64,000 nucleotides of DNA from Chloroflexota bacterium (GTDB lineage: Bacteria; Chloroflexota; UBA4733), in contig JAMCTA010000151.1 in the NCBI GenBank assembly GCA_023381895.1, positions 1 to 64,000 of the forward strand, read 5' to 3'. The notes beneath the pieces are model-generated. The model was not told the origin of the DNA. It saw nothing but the letters and a program-made list of their open reading frames with translations, and made no database searches. The stretch's first letter is position 1, and every line of letters starts with the position of its first letter. Positions 54,121 to 63,500 of the stretch are shown here, piece by piece. A program made the translations under genes and the position numbers.

Positions 54121-54716
54121 AGCTTGACCTCCGAGTGGTTTTCCGCGCTCACGAGATAGCCACGCTCTTCCAGTGTCACCAAGATCTTGGCGACTGACTC
54201 CTCGACAGTTTCCCGATCAGTGTGCGCCACCACATCGGGGTGCTGCGGCGCCTCGTAGGGATCGGTCACACCGGTAAAGTTGGAGATCTCTCCGCGCAGC
54301 GCTCGTGCATAGAGGCCCTTGACATCTCTTCGCACAAGGACGTCGAGCGGGCAGTCCACATACACTTCCAAGAACCGCCCAATACTCTCCCGTGCTTCTT
54401 CGCGCACCGCCCGGTAGGGCGAAATGGCTGCTACCACCACGCCCACCCCGTGGTGGCTCAGGAGACCGGCAACAAAGGCGATCCGGCGAATATTCGTGTC
54501 ACGATCTTCCTTCGAGAATCCCAACCCCTTGCTCAGGTGCGTGCGGACAACGTCGCCGTCCAAGACCTCGACGGGGCAGTTTCTCCGGTTGAGCCGCTCA
54601 ACGAGCAGGCTGGCAATCGTGCTCTTTCCGGCGCCGGATAGTCCCGTCAGCCAGACCGTGAATCCTGGGGTAACAGACAACACACTCTCCCTCACGTAAT
54701 GAACTACTGCCTCCAA
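54117..54716 (-). CDS. cysC: Adenylylsulfate kinase
   Basis: APS kinase (199 residues) phosphorylates APS to PAPS. The P-loop is [17 protein letters not shown] near residue 23; [20 protein letters not shown] and the lid region with [12 protein letters not shown] follow. It overlaps sat by four bases. cysH is 81 bases upstream. Since CysH here may use APS directly, cysC could instead feed sulfotransferases with PAPS. Confidence 0.95.
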   Translation of the reverse strand: MEAVVHYVRESVLSVTPGFTVWLTGLSGAGKSTIASLLVERLNRRNCPVEVLDGDVVRTHLSKGLGFSKEDRDTNIRRIAFVAGLLSHHGVGVVVAAISPYRAVREEARESIGRFLEVYVDCPLDVLVRRDVKGLYARALRGEISNFTGVTDPYEAPQHPDVVAHTDRETVEESVAKILVTLEERGYLVSAENHSEVKL

Positions 54717-54797
54717 GCGGACCCCTCACACAGTGGCACGCACGACGGTTCCTCCGCGCATCACGCTGTCGTCGCGCTCCCCTTCACCGTCACGCCG

Positions 54798-55532
54798 TCA
54801 GCGCACGGTGATGACACAGTGCATACCGCACTCTTTGGTCACCCCTCGTTCCCACCACCAACGACCAGCCCTAGCATCCTCGCCAGAAGCCACCGCCCGC
54901 GTGCATGGAGCGCACCCGATTGAAGTGTAACCCCGGTCGTACAGTGGGTTGTAAGGCACATTGTTTTCCCGAACGTAGGCCCAGACCTGCTCTTCACTCC
55001 ATTCGGCCAGCGGATTCACTTTGACGATGTCACCGTACTCCTGATCGAGTTCAACCGGCGCCACCGTGCGACGGCTCGACGCTTGATCACGGCGAAGGCC
55101 TGTCATCCACGCGTCGTAACACTTGAGCGCCCGCCGCAGTGGGTGAACCTTCCGAGTCTCGCAACACCGCAGCCGCTCAGGAACACCGCGATAGAACCCA
55201 TTGACGCACTGAGAGCGCGCGAGGTCTTCCACCGCATCAGTCTCGGGAAAAATCACGTCAATCGCTAGACTATAGTGCTCGCGAACACGATCCATCAGCC
55301 CGTAGGTCTCTGGAGGGAGACGGCCGGTATCAATGGTGAAAACGCGCACGTGGCGGTCGATCCGCCACGCCATGTCCACTATAGCGACACCGTCCACTTG
55401 AAAGCTGGTGCACAACGTGAGGCGTGGCCCATACTGCGACAGGGCCCACGCGATCACCTCCTGTGGCGGCAGTTTGTGGAAGCTTGCAGCGACTGCGGCG
55501 ACATCGAGTACGTGTTTCAAGCGTACGTCCAC
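54798..55532 (-). CDS. cysH: APS/PAPS reductase
   Basis: This enzyme (244 residues from the chosen start) reduces activated sulfate to sulfite. The PP-loop-type fold is seen in LCTSFQVDGVAIVDMA and FTIDTGRLPPETY. It has the paired cysteines RCCETRK and CAPCTRA that bind a 4Fe-4S cluster, and the catalytic Cys in ECGMHC. Those four cluster cysteines are typical of APS reductases. GTG at 55532 is chosen because AGGGGAGGGG stands nine bases before it; a longer form from 55565 is possible. It is first in the operon. Confidence 0.92.
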   Translation of the reverse strand: MDVRLKHVLDVAAVAASFHKLPPQEVIAWALSQYGPRLTLCTSFQVDGVAIVDMAWRIDRHVRVFTIDTGRLPPETYGLMDRVREHYSLAIDVIFPETDAVEDLARSQCVNGFYRGVPERLRCCETRKVHPLRRALKCYDAWMTGLRRDQASSRRTVAPVELDQEYGDIVKVNPLAEWSEEQVWAYVRENNVPYNPLYDRGYTSIGCAPCTRAVASGEDARAGRWWWERGVTKECGMHCVITVR

Positions 55533-55565
55533 GTGACGAGACCCCTCCCCTATCTTCAGGAACAC

Positions 55566-55952
55566 CGTCAGTAGTGAATACGGGAACTATGATGATAATA
55601 GGATAATGTTATGATCTCATCAAACGAAAGGGCTATCCTGGGGTGTGCCGCAGATTGTCGCGCCGGATAGTGGGGAGCGTGCGGACAGCCGCCGGCCCGC
55701 AGCGCCCCCAAGGACGACGCGGGCCAATCCCCGCGTCGTCAAGCAACGCTGCTCTCCCTTCCCAGCCAAACGGCCGCGCCAGCGCCACCGACCAACCCGT
55801 AACCCCTAAGTCAACGGTATTGGGACATAGCCCACTTGGGGACCTCCCAGAGTGCTCCGGACGAGACCTCTTGCCGTTCCACTATGACCACCTTCTCCAT
55901 CAATGCACCGTCTCGAGCGCAGGCGACGCGCCTGTGCGGCGCCCGCCGCGCA
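55566..55952. other. 387-base gap with promoter and hairpin
   Basis: Between cysH and the first GT4 gene there is no convincing open frame on either strand. The left end holds the cysH promoter. In the middle GACGACGCGGG (55713-55723) pairs with CCCGCGTCGTC (55730-55740) in a perfect 11-bp hairpin with a six-base loop and no T-run. The rest is GC-rich and without a recognised feature. Confidence 0.55.
55595..55623 (-). promoter_or_regulatory. Sigma70-type promoter of the sulfate operon
   Basis: On the minus strand TTGATG (55623-55618) is followed after exactly 17 bases by TATTAT (55600-55595). This is a near-consensus pair in an AT-rich pocket that stands out from the GC-rich surroundings. 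The predicted transcript would start about 55-60 bases before the cysH GTG. Confidence 0.65.
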
Positions 55953-57062
55953 TCACCGGCTCGAGCGTAGGGCGAGCTCGTACACCTGGATAGTCTCTCT
56001 GGCAGTTCTCTCCCAGGTGAACAGCCTAGATCGGGCCCGTCCGGAGGCCTGCAGCTGCGTCCGCAACTGTGCATCCACGCACACGTCCACCATCGCGGTT
56101 GCCATCTCCTCATCACTTGCCGGGTCAACCAGAAGAGCTGCATCTCCAGCGACTTCCGGCATTGAAGACGCCGAGCTGCTTACCACCGCTGCTCCGAGCT
56201 GCATTGCTTCCAGCACTGGCAATCCAAAGCCTTCGTAATGAGAAGGCCAGACAAAGGCATCGCAAGCGCCGAAAAGCCAAACTTTCTCGTCTTCATCGGG
56301 TGGCTCAAGAAACACGACCCGCGGGACCCTGAGTTGTGCTGCGAGCCCGCGAATGTCAGGGAAGAGAGGCGGGTCGTTGCGCATGTGACCGGCGATTACA
56401 AGAAGGTGATCGGGTAGATGCTGCGCCGCACGTTGCCAGGCACGGAGCAAACCATCCACATTCTTACGGATGTCGTTGCTGCCGACGTACAGCACAAAGG
56501 GCGCGGTGATGCTCCAGCGCTCGCGACACCGCTGCGTTGCGTGGCTGCGCGAGAGCACATTCTGCGGCGCTCTCGCCGCCAGCGGCACCACTACCACGCG
56601 ACGCGGATCAAGTCCGAGTATTCGAAGCGCATCGCGGCGAGAACACTCAGAATCAGTCACGACAACCGTAGCTCTCCGAGCTGTATGCGCCACCAGATGT
56701 GTATACGTGCGGACCGCGGGTGACTTTAGGTACTGTGGCCACAGCAGCGGAATTATGTCGTGAATAGTGACAACCACCGGTTGCCGTGCCACAAAAGGGG
56801 AGGCCCAATAAGGAACGTGCAGGAGGTCCACGTGCGCTCGTGCGGAGTGCAGCGGTACCCCTACCTGTTCCCACAATAGCTTCTGCACGTCTTCCAGACG
56901 CGCGCCTGGTCTCGGCTCGAAGAAGCTTGAAATGGGGACGGTGGACCAATCTGACTGCACTGTTTCCAGGGACTGTAAGAGTTGGGCCACGTATTGGCCG
57001 GTCCCGGTGTATGGTCGCTGGAGAAAGAGCGCGGGTATTCCCACTCGATGTATGCCGGACAT
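55953..57062 (-). CDS. GT4-family glycosyltransferase
   Basis: This 369-residue GT-B enzyme transfers a sugar from a nucleotide donor during cell-surface polysaccharide synthesis. The donor-binding end has PSHYEGFGLPVLEAMQLGAAVV, given here as the usual EGFGLPVLEAM, then SSSASMPEVAGDAALLVDP. LYVGSNDIRKNVDGLLRAW marks the second domain. It lies three bases after the related GT4 gene (similar order and motifs), suggesting that the two arose by duplication and act on the same polymer. Confidence 0.92.
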   Translation of the reverse strand: MSGIHRVGIPALFLQRPYTGTGQYVAQLLQSLETVQSDWSTVPISSFFEPRPGARLEDVQKLLWEQVGVPLHSARAHVDLLHVPYWASPFVARQPVVVTIHDIIPLLWPQYLKSPAVRTYTHLVAHTARRATVVVTDSECSRRDALRILGLDPRRVVVVPLAARAPQNVLSRSHATQRCRERWSITAPFVLYVGSNDIRKNVDGLLRAWQRAAQHLPDHLLVIAGHMRNDPPLFPDIRGLAAQLRVPRVVFLEPPDEDEKVWLFGACDAFVWPSHYEGFGLPVLEAMQLGAAVVSSSASSMPEVAGDAALLVDPASDEEMATAMVDVCVDAQLRTQLQASGRARSRLFTWERTARETIQVYELALRSSR

Positions 57063-57065
57063 CGG

Positions 57066-58232
57066 CTACCGTCTTGCCACTAGTCGCCGATAGTGCGCGA
57101 GGAGATTGTGCGCGGATCGCTCCCAGGTGAACTCTTGCGCTCGTAGCACACCAGCAGCCGCAAGCTGCTCACGCAACTGTCCGTCTGTGAGAATGTGCTG
57201 AAGACTCTCGGTGATTGCCGGCACGTCGAGTGGGTCGACAAGGATCCCCGCGGAGCCGACCACTTCTGGCAATGATGAGACCCGCGAGACGACCACGGGT
57301 GTACCGCAGGCCATTGCTTCTAGAGATGGAAGTCCGAAGCCTTCGTAGAGTGAAAGAGAGACAAAGATCGTCGCGGCGCTGTAAAGGGCTGGTAAGTCTA
57401 GATCACCGACGTTGGTCAAAAAACGCACCTGCCCATCAACACCCCACCGACGAATTTGCTCGTTCAAGTCCTGATAGAGCCATCCTGGTCTGCCGGCTAT
57501 GGCAAGATCAAGTCCGTGACGCAGGTCGTCCGGAAGGTGACTGAAGGCTTCAATAAGCCGGGCATAGTTTTTCCGAGGCTGGAGCGTGCCTACACTCAAG
57601 ATGAACGGTCGAGTGAGCTGGTAACGATGGCGTAGCTCTTCAATAACGCTGGCTGTCTGAGGACGGAACTGGCTGTCCACACCCGATAGCAAGGTATGCA
57701 CTTTAGATGCTGGCTCACCAAGCAAGTTGATCACATCCGCTCTCGTGGCCTCCGAATCAGCCAGAATCAGGTCGGCGGCACGTGCCGAACGGGGAACGGT
57801 GCTTTCAAGGTAGCGACGAAGTCCTGAGTCCGCCGTTTCCGGATAGATGCGAAATGACAAGTCATGAATAGTGAGCACGGTTCGGGCCTGTGCAACGGGG
57901 GGGAGGACGAAGTCCGGAAAGTGACAGATATCTTGAGGACCGACTACTGCTTCCACAGGAATCGGGAGGCGGGCTCGTTGCCACACAATTGTGGCCCACC
58001 GCTCGCTGATCGGAATACGCCGCAGATGCACGGTAGGTAGCAGCTTGATCCATTGAGGGGCAGGCGATCCAGGAGCAGCCGTCCAGAAAAATGTAAGGTT
58101 GAGCTGATGATCTAGTGCTGTGAGGGCTTGCACCAAACATCGCACGTACCGTCCAATTCCGGCTGTTTGGCACACTGCCGCTGTGACGTCAATCGCGACA
58201 CGAAGATGGCGGCCGCTCCTGTGCGGTGGCAT
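57066..58232 (-). CDS. GT4-family glycosyltransferase
   Basis: This 388-residue GT-B enzyme has the N-terminal acceptor-side Gly loop AVCQTAGIGRYVRCLV, the hinge ILSVGTLQPRKNYARLI, and donor site YEGFGLPSLEAMACGTPVV. ATG at 58232 is chosen since it leads directly into the first strand (LRVAIDVTA); the longer form from 58349 overlaps the upstream flippase gene. The enzyme resembles the next gene closely. Donor and acceptor are unknown. Confidence 0.92.
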   Translation of the reverse strand: MPPHRSGRHLRVAIDVTAAVCQTAGIGRYVRCLVQALTALDHQLNLTFFWTAAPGSPAPQWIKLLPTVHLRRIPISERWATIVWQRARLPIPVEAVVGPQDICHFPDFVLPPVAQARTVLTIHDLSFRIYPETADSGLRRYLESTVPRSARAADLILADSEATRADVINLLGEPASKVHTLLSGVDSQFRPQTASVIEELRHRYQLTRPFILSVGTLQPRKNYARLIEAFSHLPDDLRHGLDLAIAGRPGWLYQDLNEQIRRWGVDGQVRFLTNVGDLDLPALYSAATIFVSLSLYEGFGLPSLEAMACGTPVVVSRVSSLPEVVGSAGILVDPLDVPAITESLQHILTDGQLREQLAAAGVLRAQEFTWERSAHNLLAHYRRLVARR

Positions 58233-58257
58233 GGACTGACTGTTCACCGAGCCAGCT

Positions 58258-59370
58258 CTAGCGCGTACGCTTACTGAAGATATAGGTGGGAAGACCTCCC
58301 GCGATGAGGGCCCAGTAGCTGACGACGCGGTCGAGGACTGCGACTGCAAGGGCCAAATCCTTGTTCACGCCGAACAGCACTAGCAATGAAGCAAGACCGG
58401 CTTCAACTGCGCCTAATCCCCCAGGAGTCGGAACGGTGAGGAGAAGTGAGGCGCCGCTTAGGACTACCATGACGGCTGGAGGGGATACTGAAAGGCCAAG
58501 GGCACGCGTGACAATGAACAGACGGCCGAACTCGCAACCCCAGGCGAGAAAAGTCAATACAGCAATTTGGGGCAGGTATCGGACCTTGAAAGAGGCGAAC
58601 GCACCATTCACGAAGCGGTGATACACAGCGTGCACACGTGCGGGAAAGATGCGAATCAGGCGGGCGCCCTGCCAGCGCATGATCAAGAGCGCCAGAAACA
58701 GCACGACAATGAAGGCACCCGCAACTATTACGATGACACCCTGCTTGCCCCCGGTCATTTCACTGGCACTCAGAACGAGGCCAACGAGGAGAATCACAAA
58801 CAGCGCGACAGAGTCGATGATGCGCTCAGCAAAGATCGTCCCCAGAGTGCTCGTGAGCGGAAGCTTTTCATTTCTGCGCATGAGGTAGGCACGGTAGAGA
58901 TCGCCGAGCTTCGCTGGAGCCACGCAGTTCACAAACCAGGACAGAAAGATGGTGACGGACAATACCCTAACCTTGGCATCCAGCCCAATGTTGCGAAGCA
59001 GACGCCGCCAGCGGAATCCCCGAACTGGAAATGTCAGCGCATACACACCGAATGCACAGAAGTACAAGGGAACGTTGAGATGTTGGACTGCCTGTAACAC
59101 ACTCTGTAGATCGACACCCCAGGCGCGCGCAACGGCGTAGAGGGTGAGCGCGGCAATGATGAACGAAATCAGCGTCCGCACGTTGAAGAACCGGCGCCAC
59201 AGATCGATGTCCTGAGGGCCCTCTTCGCCTGTCGTTACCGGCGGTACTGTAAGTTCCTGACTGAGAGCTACCGCCCCCTCCCCAGGAAATAATGGTGCTC
59301 TCGCCCCATCCGGTGTGCTTTCACCGTTTGCCGGACGCCGACCCTGAAGCCAAGTGGTGTCTTCAGCCAC
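58258..59370 (-). CDS. Flippase-like membrane protein (LPG-synthase TM family)
   Basis: The 370-residue protein has about eight membrane segments, and the family pattern SWFVNCVAPAKLGDLYRAYL, then IFAERIIDSVALFVILL and LTVPTPGGLGAVEAGL. It is a distant paralogue of the gene at 15.8 kb. A soluble N-terminal tail of 65 residues is unusual. Next to glycosyltransferases it may help move lipid-linked saccharides, but this is inference. It overlaps the epimerase stop by eight bases. Confidence 0.88.
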   Translation of the reverse strand: MAEDTTWLQGRRPANGESTPDGARAPLFPGEGAVALSQELTVPPVTTGEEGPQDIDLWRRFFNVRTLISFIIAALTLYAVARAWGVDLQSVLQAVQHLNVPLYFCAFGVYALTFPVRGFRWRRLLRNIGLDAKVRVLSVTIFLSWFVNCVAPAKLGDLYRAYLMRRNEKLPLTSTLGTIFAERIIDSVALFVILLVGLVLSASEMTGGKQGVIVIVAGAFIVVLFLALLIMRWQGARLIRIFPARVHAVYHRFVNGAFASFKVRYLPQIAVLTFLAWGCEFGRLFIVTRALGLSVSPPAVMVVLSGASLLLTVPTPGGLGAVEAGLASLLVLFGVNKDLALAVAVLDRVVSYWALIAGGLPTYIFSKRTR

Positions 59371-60340
59371 GAGTCACCGCTGCCTGTGAGTTAGCGCCTC
59401 GCTGCTCGAGTGCTCCTCGGTACCAGTCAAGCGTCCGCCGAAGGCCTTCTTCAAGGGGAATCTTTGGCTCCCATCCCAGCAGGCGCTTGGCCTTGCTAAT
59501 GTCTGGCTGCCTCCGACGCGGATCATCTTCGGGAAGGGGATGCCACGTCACTTCAATGGCGTGGCCCACGATGCGCTCGAGGATGCTGCGCAGCACATTG
59601 AGGCTGATTTCTCCAGGGTTTCCCAGATTGATCACCTCTCCCCGGGCATTGTCGCTCTCCACTACAGTGAGGATTCCAGCAACCAGATCTGACACGTAAC
59701 AAAAGCTCCGCGTCTGTTCACCTGACCCGTACATCGTGATGGGCTCTTCTTGGAGCACTTGCGTCAAGAAGTTAGACATTACCCGGCCATCCCCCGGATC
59801 GAGTCGTGGTCCATAGGTGTTGAAGATGCGGACGATACGCGTGTCACACGAGCGCGCCCGCAGGTAGGCCATTGTCAGCGCCTCTGCAAACCGCTTCCCT
59901 TCGTCATAGCAACTCCGTAGTCCCGTGCTGCTCACCGAGCCGCGGTAAGTTTCCACCTGAGGGTGCACCTCAGGATCACCATAAATCTCCGAAGTGGACG
60001 CAAGCAGAAATCGCCCTTTGCTCCGCGTGGCAACGTCGAGGAGGCTCTGTGTGCCGACCGCATTCACCATAAGTGTCTCCACCGGATGACGCTGGTATTG
60101 CGGTGGACTGGCTGGGCTAGCAAGCTGGAATACCCAGTCCGCCTCCAGATCAAGTGGCTTGCACACATCGTGCTTGAGAAATTCAAAGTGAGGATGGCTC
60201 ATCAAGTGAGCGACGTTCTGACGGTGACCGGTCATCAGATTATCCACACAGATGACTTCGAACCCTCGCTCTATAAGCGCATCACACAAATGCGAGCCAA
60301 CGAATCCGGCTCCGCCTGCAACGAGCGCGCGCATGCTCAA
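59363..60340 (-). CDS. NAD-dependent epimerase, UDP-glucuronate decarboxylase-like
   Basis: This 325-residue extended SDR enzyme binds NAD at GGAGFVGSHLCDALI. Its LASPASPPQYQRHPVETL, STSEIYGDPEVHPQ and RSCYDEGKRFAEAL (catalytic Tyr and Lys) closely match UDP-glucuronate decarboxylase, which gives UDP-xylose. FNTYGPRLDPGDGRV is the usual substrate segment. UDP-xylose would fit the nearby glycosyltransferases. It overlaps the stop-start of the O-antigen-ligase fusion by four bases. Confidence 0.9.
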   Translation of the reverse strand: MSMRALVAGGAGFVGSHLCDALIERGFEVICVDNLMTGHRQNVAHLMSHPHFEFLKHDVCKPLDLEADWVFQLASPASPPQYQRHPVETLMVNAVGTQSLLDVATRSKGRFLLASTSEIYGDPEVHPQVETYRGSVSSTGLRSCYDEGKRFAEALTMAYLRARSCDTRIVRIFNTYGPRLDPGDGRVMSNFLTQVLQEEPITMYGSGEQTRSFCYVSDLVAGILTVVESDNARGEVINLGNPGEISLNVLRSILERIVGHAIEVTWHPLPEDDPRRRQPDISKAKRLLGWEPKIPLEEGLRRTLDWYRGALEQRGANSQAAVTRG

Positions 60341-63300
60341 CTCTCTTTCACAGCCTTCGCTGGCTGCTCATCAGCAACTGTACCGCCTAGCAACTGCAAC
60401 CCACCAACGCTAAGCCAAAACAGTACGGCCAGATCGGGCAAGAAAAATGAATTGTCAACAAGGCCGTGGAGAAAAGACACCACGAGACTGCCAATCAGCG
60501 CCCAGACAAGCCCATGATCAGACGCTGCAGTCCGGCGCAGCGCCCAGCGAGCGAGTCTGCCGATGCTCACTACAGCGCCAATGAGCCAGGCGAGACCGAG
60601 CAGTCCGAGGCTGAGCCAGAAGTCGAGAAACAGGTCGTGTGGGTGTGAAAGGAAGGGCTCACTACCTGCTCCCGGAAGGCGATAATGTCTATATTGGTAG
60701 AGAAAGTTATCAAGACCGATGCCCTGGAGCGGATGGCCCTCAACCATGTGCCAGGCTGCCTGCCAGAGCAACAACCGGCGGCCGGCAGTACTCTGGGGAC
60801 CGAACTGAAACAAGGTTGTGAGACGTCGAACGTGTGTCAGTAGTGCTGCAAGGGCAAACACGACCGCTCCACCAGCAACCACCGTGAGCAGCCAGGGTGT
60901 GACCACTATACCGGCGAGGGCCAGGGTGGCGGCAATAGCGAGCCAGGCTCCTTTTGTGAAGGTGAGCACCTCGACCAGGAGCATGATCGCGGATGGCACG
61001 AGCCAGATGATGCGCCGCTTGCCGTTGCTCCAGACCGAGAGAGCCAATGCCATGACGCAAGGGCGATCGAGGAATAATGCCAGGTTGTCTGGTGAGGGGT
61101 ATACGCCTGCGAGACGCACAACACCTTCGGCGGCAACAGTGTCCCGATGAAAGATGTAGGCGATCAGACTGAGCATCGCCACAGTTGTGCCCCCCACGAT
61201 CGTCCAGAGCACAGCTCGCCGGACCTGTGATGGCCGCAGCAGGCTCGTGAAAACGAAGAGATAGGCAACCGGCTCAACAATTACGCTGCGAAAGTCGCGA
61301 AGACTAAAACGCACAAACTGTGAGGCGAACAGCGACACGATGCTCACCAGCAACAACGCGAAGGCCAGTGTATGTGCTGTGTCGAAACTGAGCAGAAGCC
61401 TCCGGCGCCAGAAGCAGCGCAAGGTCCACCCTGCAGTACACGCCAAGATCGCTACCTCGCCGAGTGAGAGGTCAGCGTGATGCAGTTGACGCGGGAGAAA
61501 TTCAAAGGCCATTGAGGTAGGGATGAAGAGCACTCCAATATCTGGCCGGAGTAAGCCAAGGATGATGATGGCGGCTGCGCCAGCAGCGACGAGGTACTGG
61601 TGTGATGTCGCTTCGAAGAGTCCCAGCGCGCAGATCCACAGAGCGCCCATCAGCATCCCGCTGTGCACCAGTTGGGACATCCTCCTAGCAACAGCTGATA
61701 TCCCTGAGAGCCTCTGAGCACGTTCCACCCCATGGGTGAGTGAGCGCGCACCTGCTACGAGTGGCCAGGATACGAGCAGACTGGCACAGAGCGCCAGCAA
61801 CAGCTTCAAGTAGCTCCAGATGGCGGGCTTCTCGTTCGCGACCCCGAAACCGCTGATAGTTAGCGTTGTTTGGGCTCGTCCAGAAGGCAAGAGCTCAAGC
61901 TCTAGCTGATGATCTTGGAATGCGAGGCCGGTCGCGATGGGGATGAGCTGGGGCGGCTGTTGCGTTGGAGCATAGGTGTTGAGCACGTGATTGCCCTGAG
62001 CGTCAGCTGGGACGGCATTTGCCCAACCGGGCTCATTATCGATAGTGACCCGAACTGGTCCGCCTGTCGGTCCCCGCACGATCTCGAGCCACACCTCCTC
62101 CCCCTGAAAGTCGAACGTAAGGTTCGCACCGGGAGCACGGGCAATTGCTGAGCTTGTTGCTGGTGTACTTCTATTGGTCCAAGCTTGAGCGAAGCCGTAC
62201 GGACCATAGTCGATGGCGGGAGAATTCACTGGATGCAGACCCACCCCTGCGTAGTACGGCGCAGTAGCTAGCTGCTGCACGGCTTTGTACACCGGGCCGG
62301 TTTGCCAGTTTTGGCCGAGAATAGCAAAGTATGGCGTGGGATCTTTGGGATCTACCTTGACCGGGGTTCGTAAATACCACAGGAACATCGGTCCGGCGTA
62401 AGGCCACTCATTCCTCGCACGTTGGTAGGCCTGCACTGTATAGCGAATTCGCTGTGCTTCGCTGACCTCGCTCCAAGGGGAGGGGTTGCCAGACCAGTGC
62501 GATGGAAGGGAGATCCAGCCGAACTCAGTGATCCAGAGAGGACGGCTGCCGTTCCCATTCGCCTCCATGATCTGCCGAAGAAGCAAAGGGCGGTCCAGCG
62601 TGAAGGGCTGAGCGTGAGGAAGCAGGATACGCGGAAATTCATCGCTGTGGACTCCGATTCGCCGATCATAGGCAGGGGTGTTTAGACCATAGCCCTGAGC
62701 TGCGAGCACGTCGAAGTAGCCTTTTGCGCCAGCAGCATACATACCTCGTAAGAAGGCCAGATCCGACATATTGTTCGGGCTATCACCGCGATTGGGGGCA
62801 AGGGCAGCAGTTATCACGATTGCCCCGGGATCTACACTCTTGATAGCAATGTAGGCGTCGCGAAGCATGGCCGTGTAAGCAGCGGGAGAGATAGGCTTCC
62901 CTGCCCAATCGACCTGAAGATTCGGCTCGTTCCAGATCTGAAAGGCGCTGATCTTACCTTTGTATCTCTCCGCTACAGCTCGGGCAAAATCCGCGAAGTC
63001 CTGTGGATTGTTTGGAGGTGGACAGAGGGTCGGACACTTACCTGAGTCTGGGTTCCCTTTCGTGGCCCACGCAGGTGCAAAGTCAAGTCGCGCCAGTATG
63101 TGGATATGGTACTCCTGCGCGAACCGCACGATACGGTCCCATTTAGTCCACGCATCCACGTGGTTCTTGTAGTCGTAGTGGTTTCCTTTGAAACCAGGCT
63201 CGATCTGGTCCCAAATGAATTCTTGGCGGATCCAGCTGAAACCGCCTGCTTTGATCGCTTCGAAGTCACGCTGGAGCTGCCAACTGTACACGTCATCGTC

Positions 63301-63477
63301 GAGGAAGGTATTCACACCGAAGCGATGTTCAGGAACGTCAGGATACTGCTGCAGGGCTGCTGCCCCATATGGGGTCTCGAAGTTGAAGTAATGGTCGGCA
63401 GCACGCTCAAACCCAGTAGCGATAATGAGAAGCACGACTAGCGAGAAAAAGATGAAGGGCTGCCTGGCCCTACACAC
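60337..63477 (-). CDS. Glycoside hydrolase fused to O-antigen-ligase-like membrane domain
   Basis: The 1046-residue protein starts with a membrane helix, then a clan GH-A TIM barrel (about residues 50-400; closest to GH39/GH5 by eye) with acid/base Glu184 in FQIWNEPN and nucleophile Glu318 in LWITEFGWIS. A beta-sandwich region follows to about 550. From 560 to 1035 it is a multi-pass Wzy_C/O-antigen-ligase-like domain with MVEGHPLQGIGLDNFLYQY and LSHPHDLFLDFW. The hydrolase side would face outside with the ligase active loop. This suggests an enzyme that trims or recycles the polymer it ligates, but neither activity is proven. Confidence 0.85.
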   Translation of the reverse strand: MCRARQPFIFFSLVVLLIIATGFERAADHYFNFETPYGAAALQQYPDVPEHRFGVNTFLDDDVYSWQLQRDFEAIKAGGFSWIRQEFIWDQIEPGFKGNHYDYKNHVDAWTKWDRIVRFAQEYHIHILARLDFAPAWATKGNPDSGKCPTLCPPPNNPQDFADFARAVAERYKGKISAFQIWNEPNLQVDWAGKPISPAAYTAMLRDAYIAIKSVDPGAIVITAALAPNRGDSPNNMSDLAFLRGMYAAGAKGYFDVLAAQGYGLNTPAYDRRIGVHSDEFPRILLPHAQPFTLDRPLLLRQIMEANGNGSRPLWITEFGWISLPSHWSGNPSPWSEVSEAQRIRYTVQAYQRARNEWPYAGPMFLWYLRTPVKVDPKDPTPYFAILGQNWQTGPVYKAVQQLATAPYYAGVGLHPVNSPAIDYGPYGFAQAWTNRSTPATSSAIARAPGANLTFDFQGEEVWLEIVRGPTGGPVRVTIDNEPGWANAVPADAQGNHVLNTYAPTQQPPQLIPIATGLAFQDHQLELELLPSGRAQTTLTISGFGVANEKPAIWSYLKLLLALCASLLVSWPLVAGARSLTHGVERAQRLSGISAVARRMSQLVHSGMLMGALWICALGLFEATSHQYLVAAGAAAIIILGLLRPDIGVLFIPTSMAFEFLPRQLHHADLSLGEVAILACTAGWTLRCFWRRRLLLSFDTAHTLAFALLLVSIVSLFASQFVRFSLRDFRSVIVEPVAYLFVFTSLLRPSQVRRAVLWTIVGGTTVAMLSLIAYIFHRDTVAAEGVVRLAGVYPSPDNLALFLDRPCVMALALSVWSNGKRRIIWLVPSAIMLLVEVLTFTKGAWLAIAATLALAGIVVTPWLLTVVAGGAVVFALAALLTHVRRLTTLFQFGPQSTAGRRLLLWQAAWHMVEGHPLQGIGLDNFLYQYRHYRLPGAGSEPFLSHPHDLFLDFWLSLGLLGLAWLIGAVVSIGRLARWALRRTAASDHGLVWALIGSLVVSFLHGLVDNSFFLPDLAVLFWLSVGGLQLLGGTVADEQPAKAVKES

Positions 63478-63500
63478 GTTCAGTCCCGACCTCCCGACAC

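Noticed and set aside
55643..55993. 116-residue plus-strand open frame in the gap after cysH
   Set aside because: Low-complexity Arg/Pro-rich translation with no family, running into the 3' end of a sure gene on the other strand.
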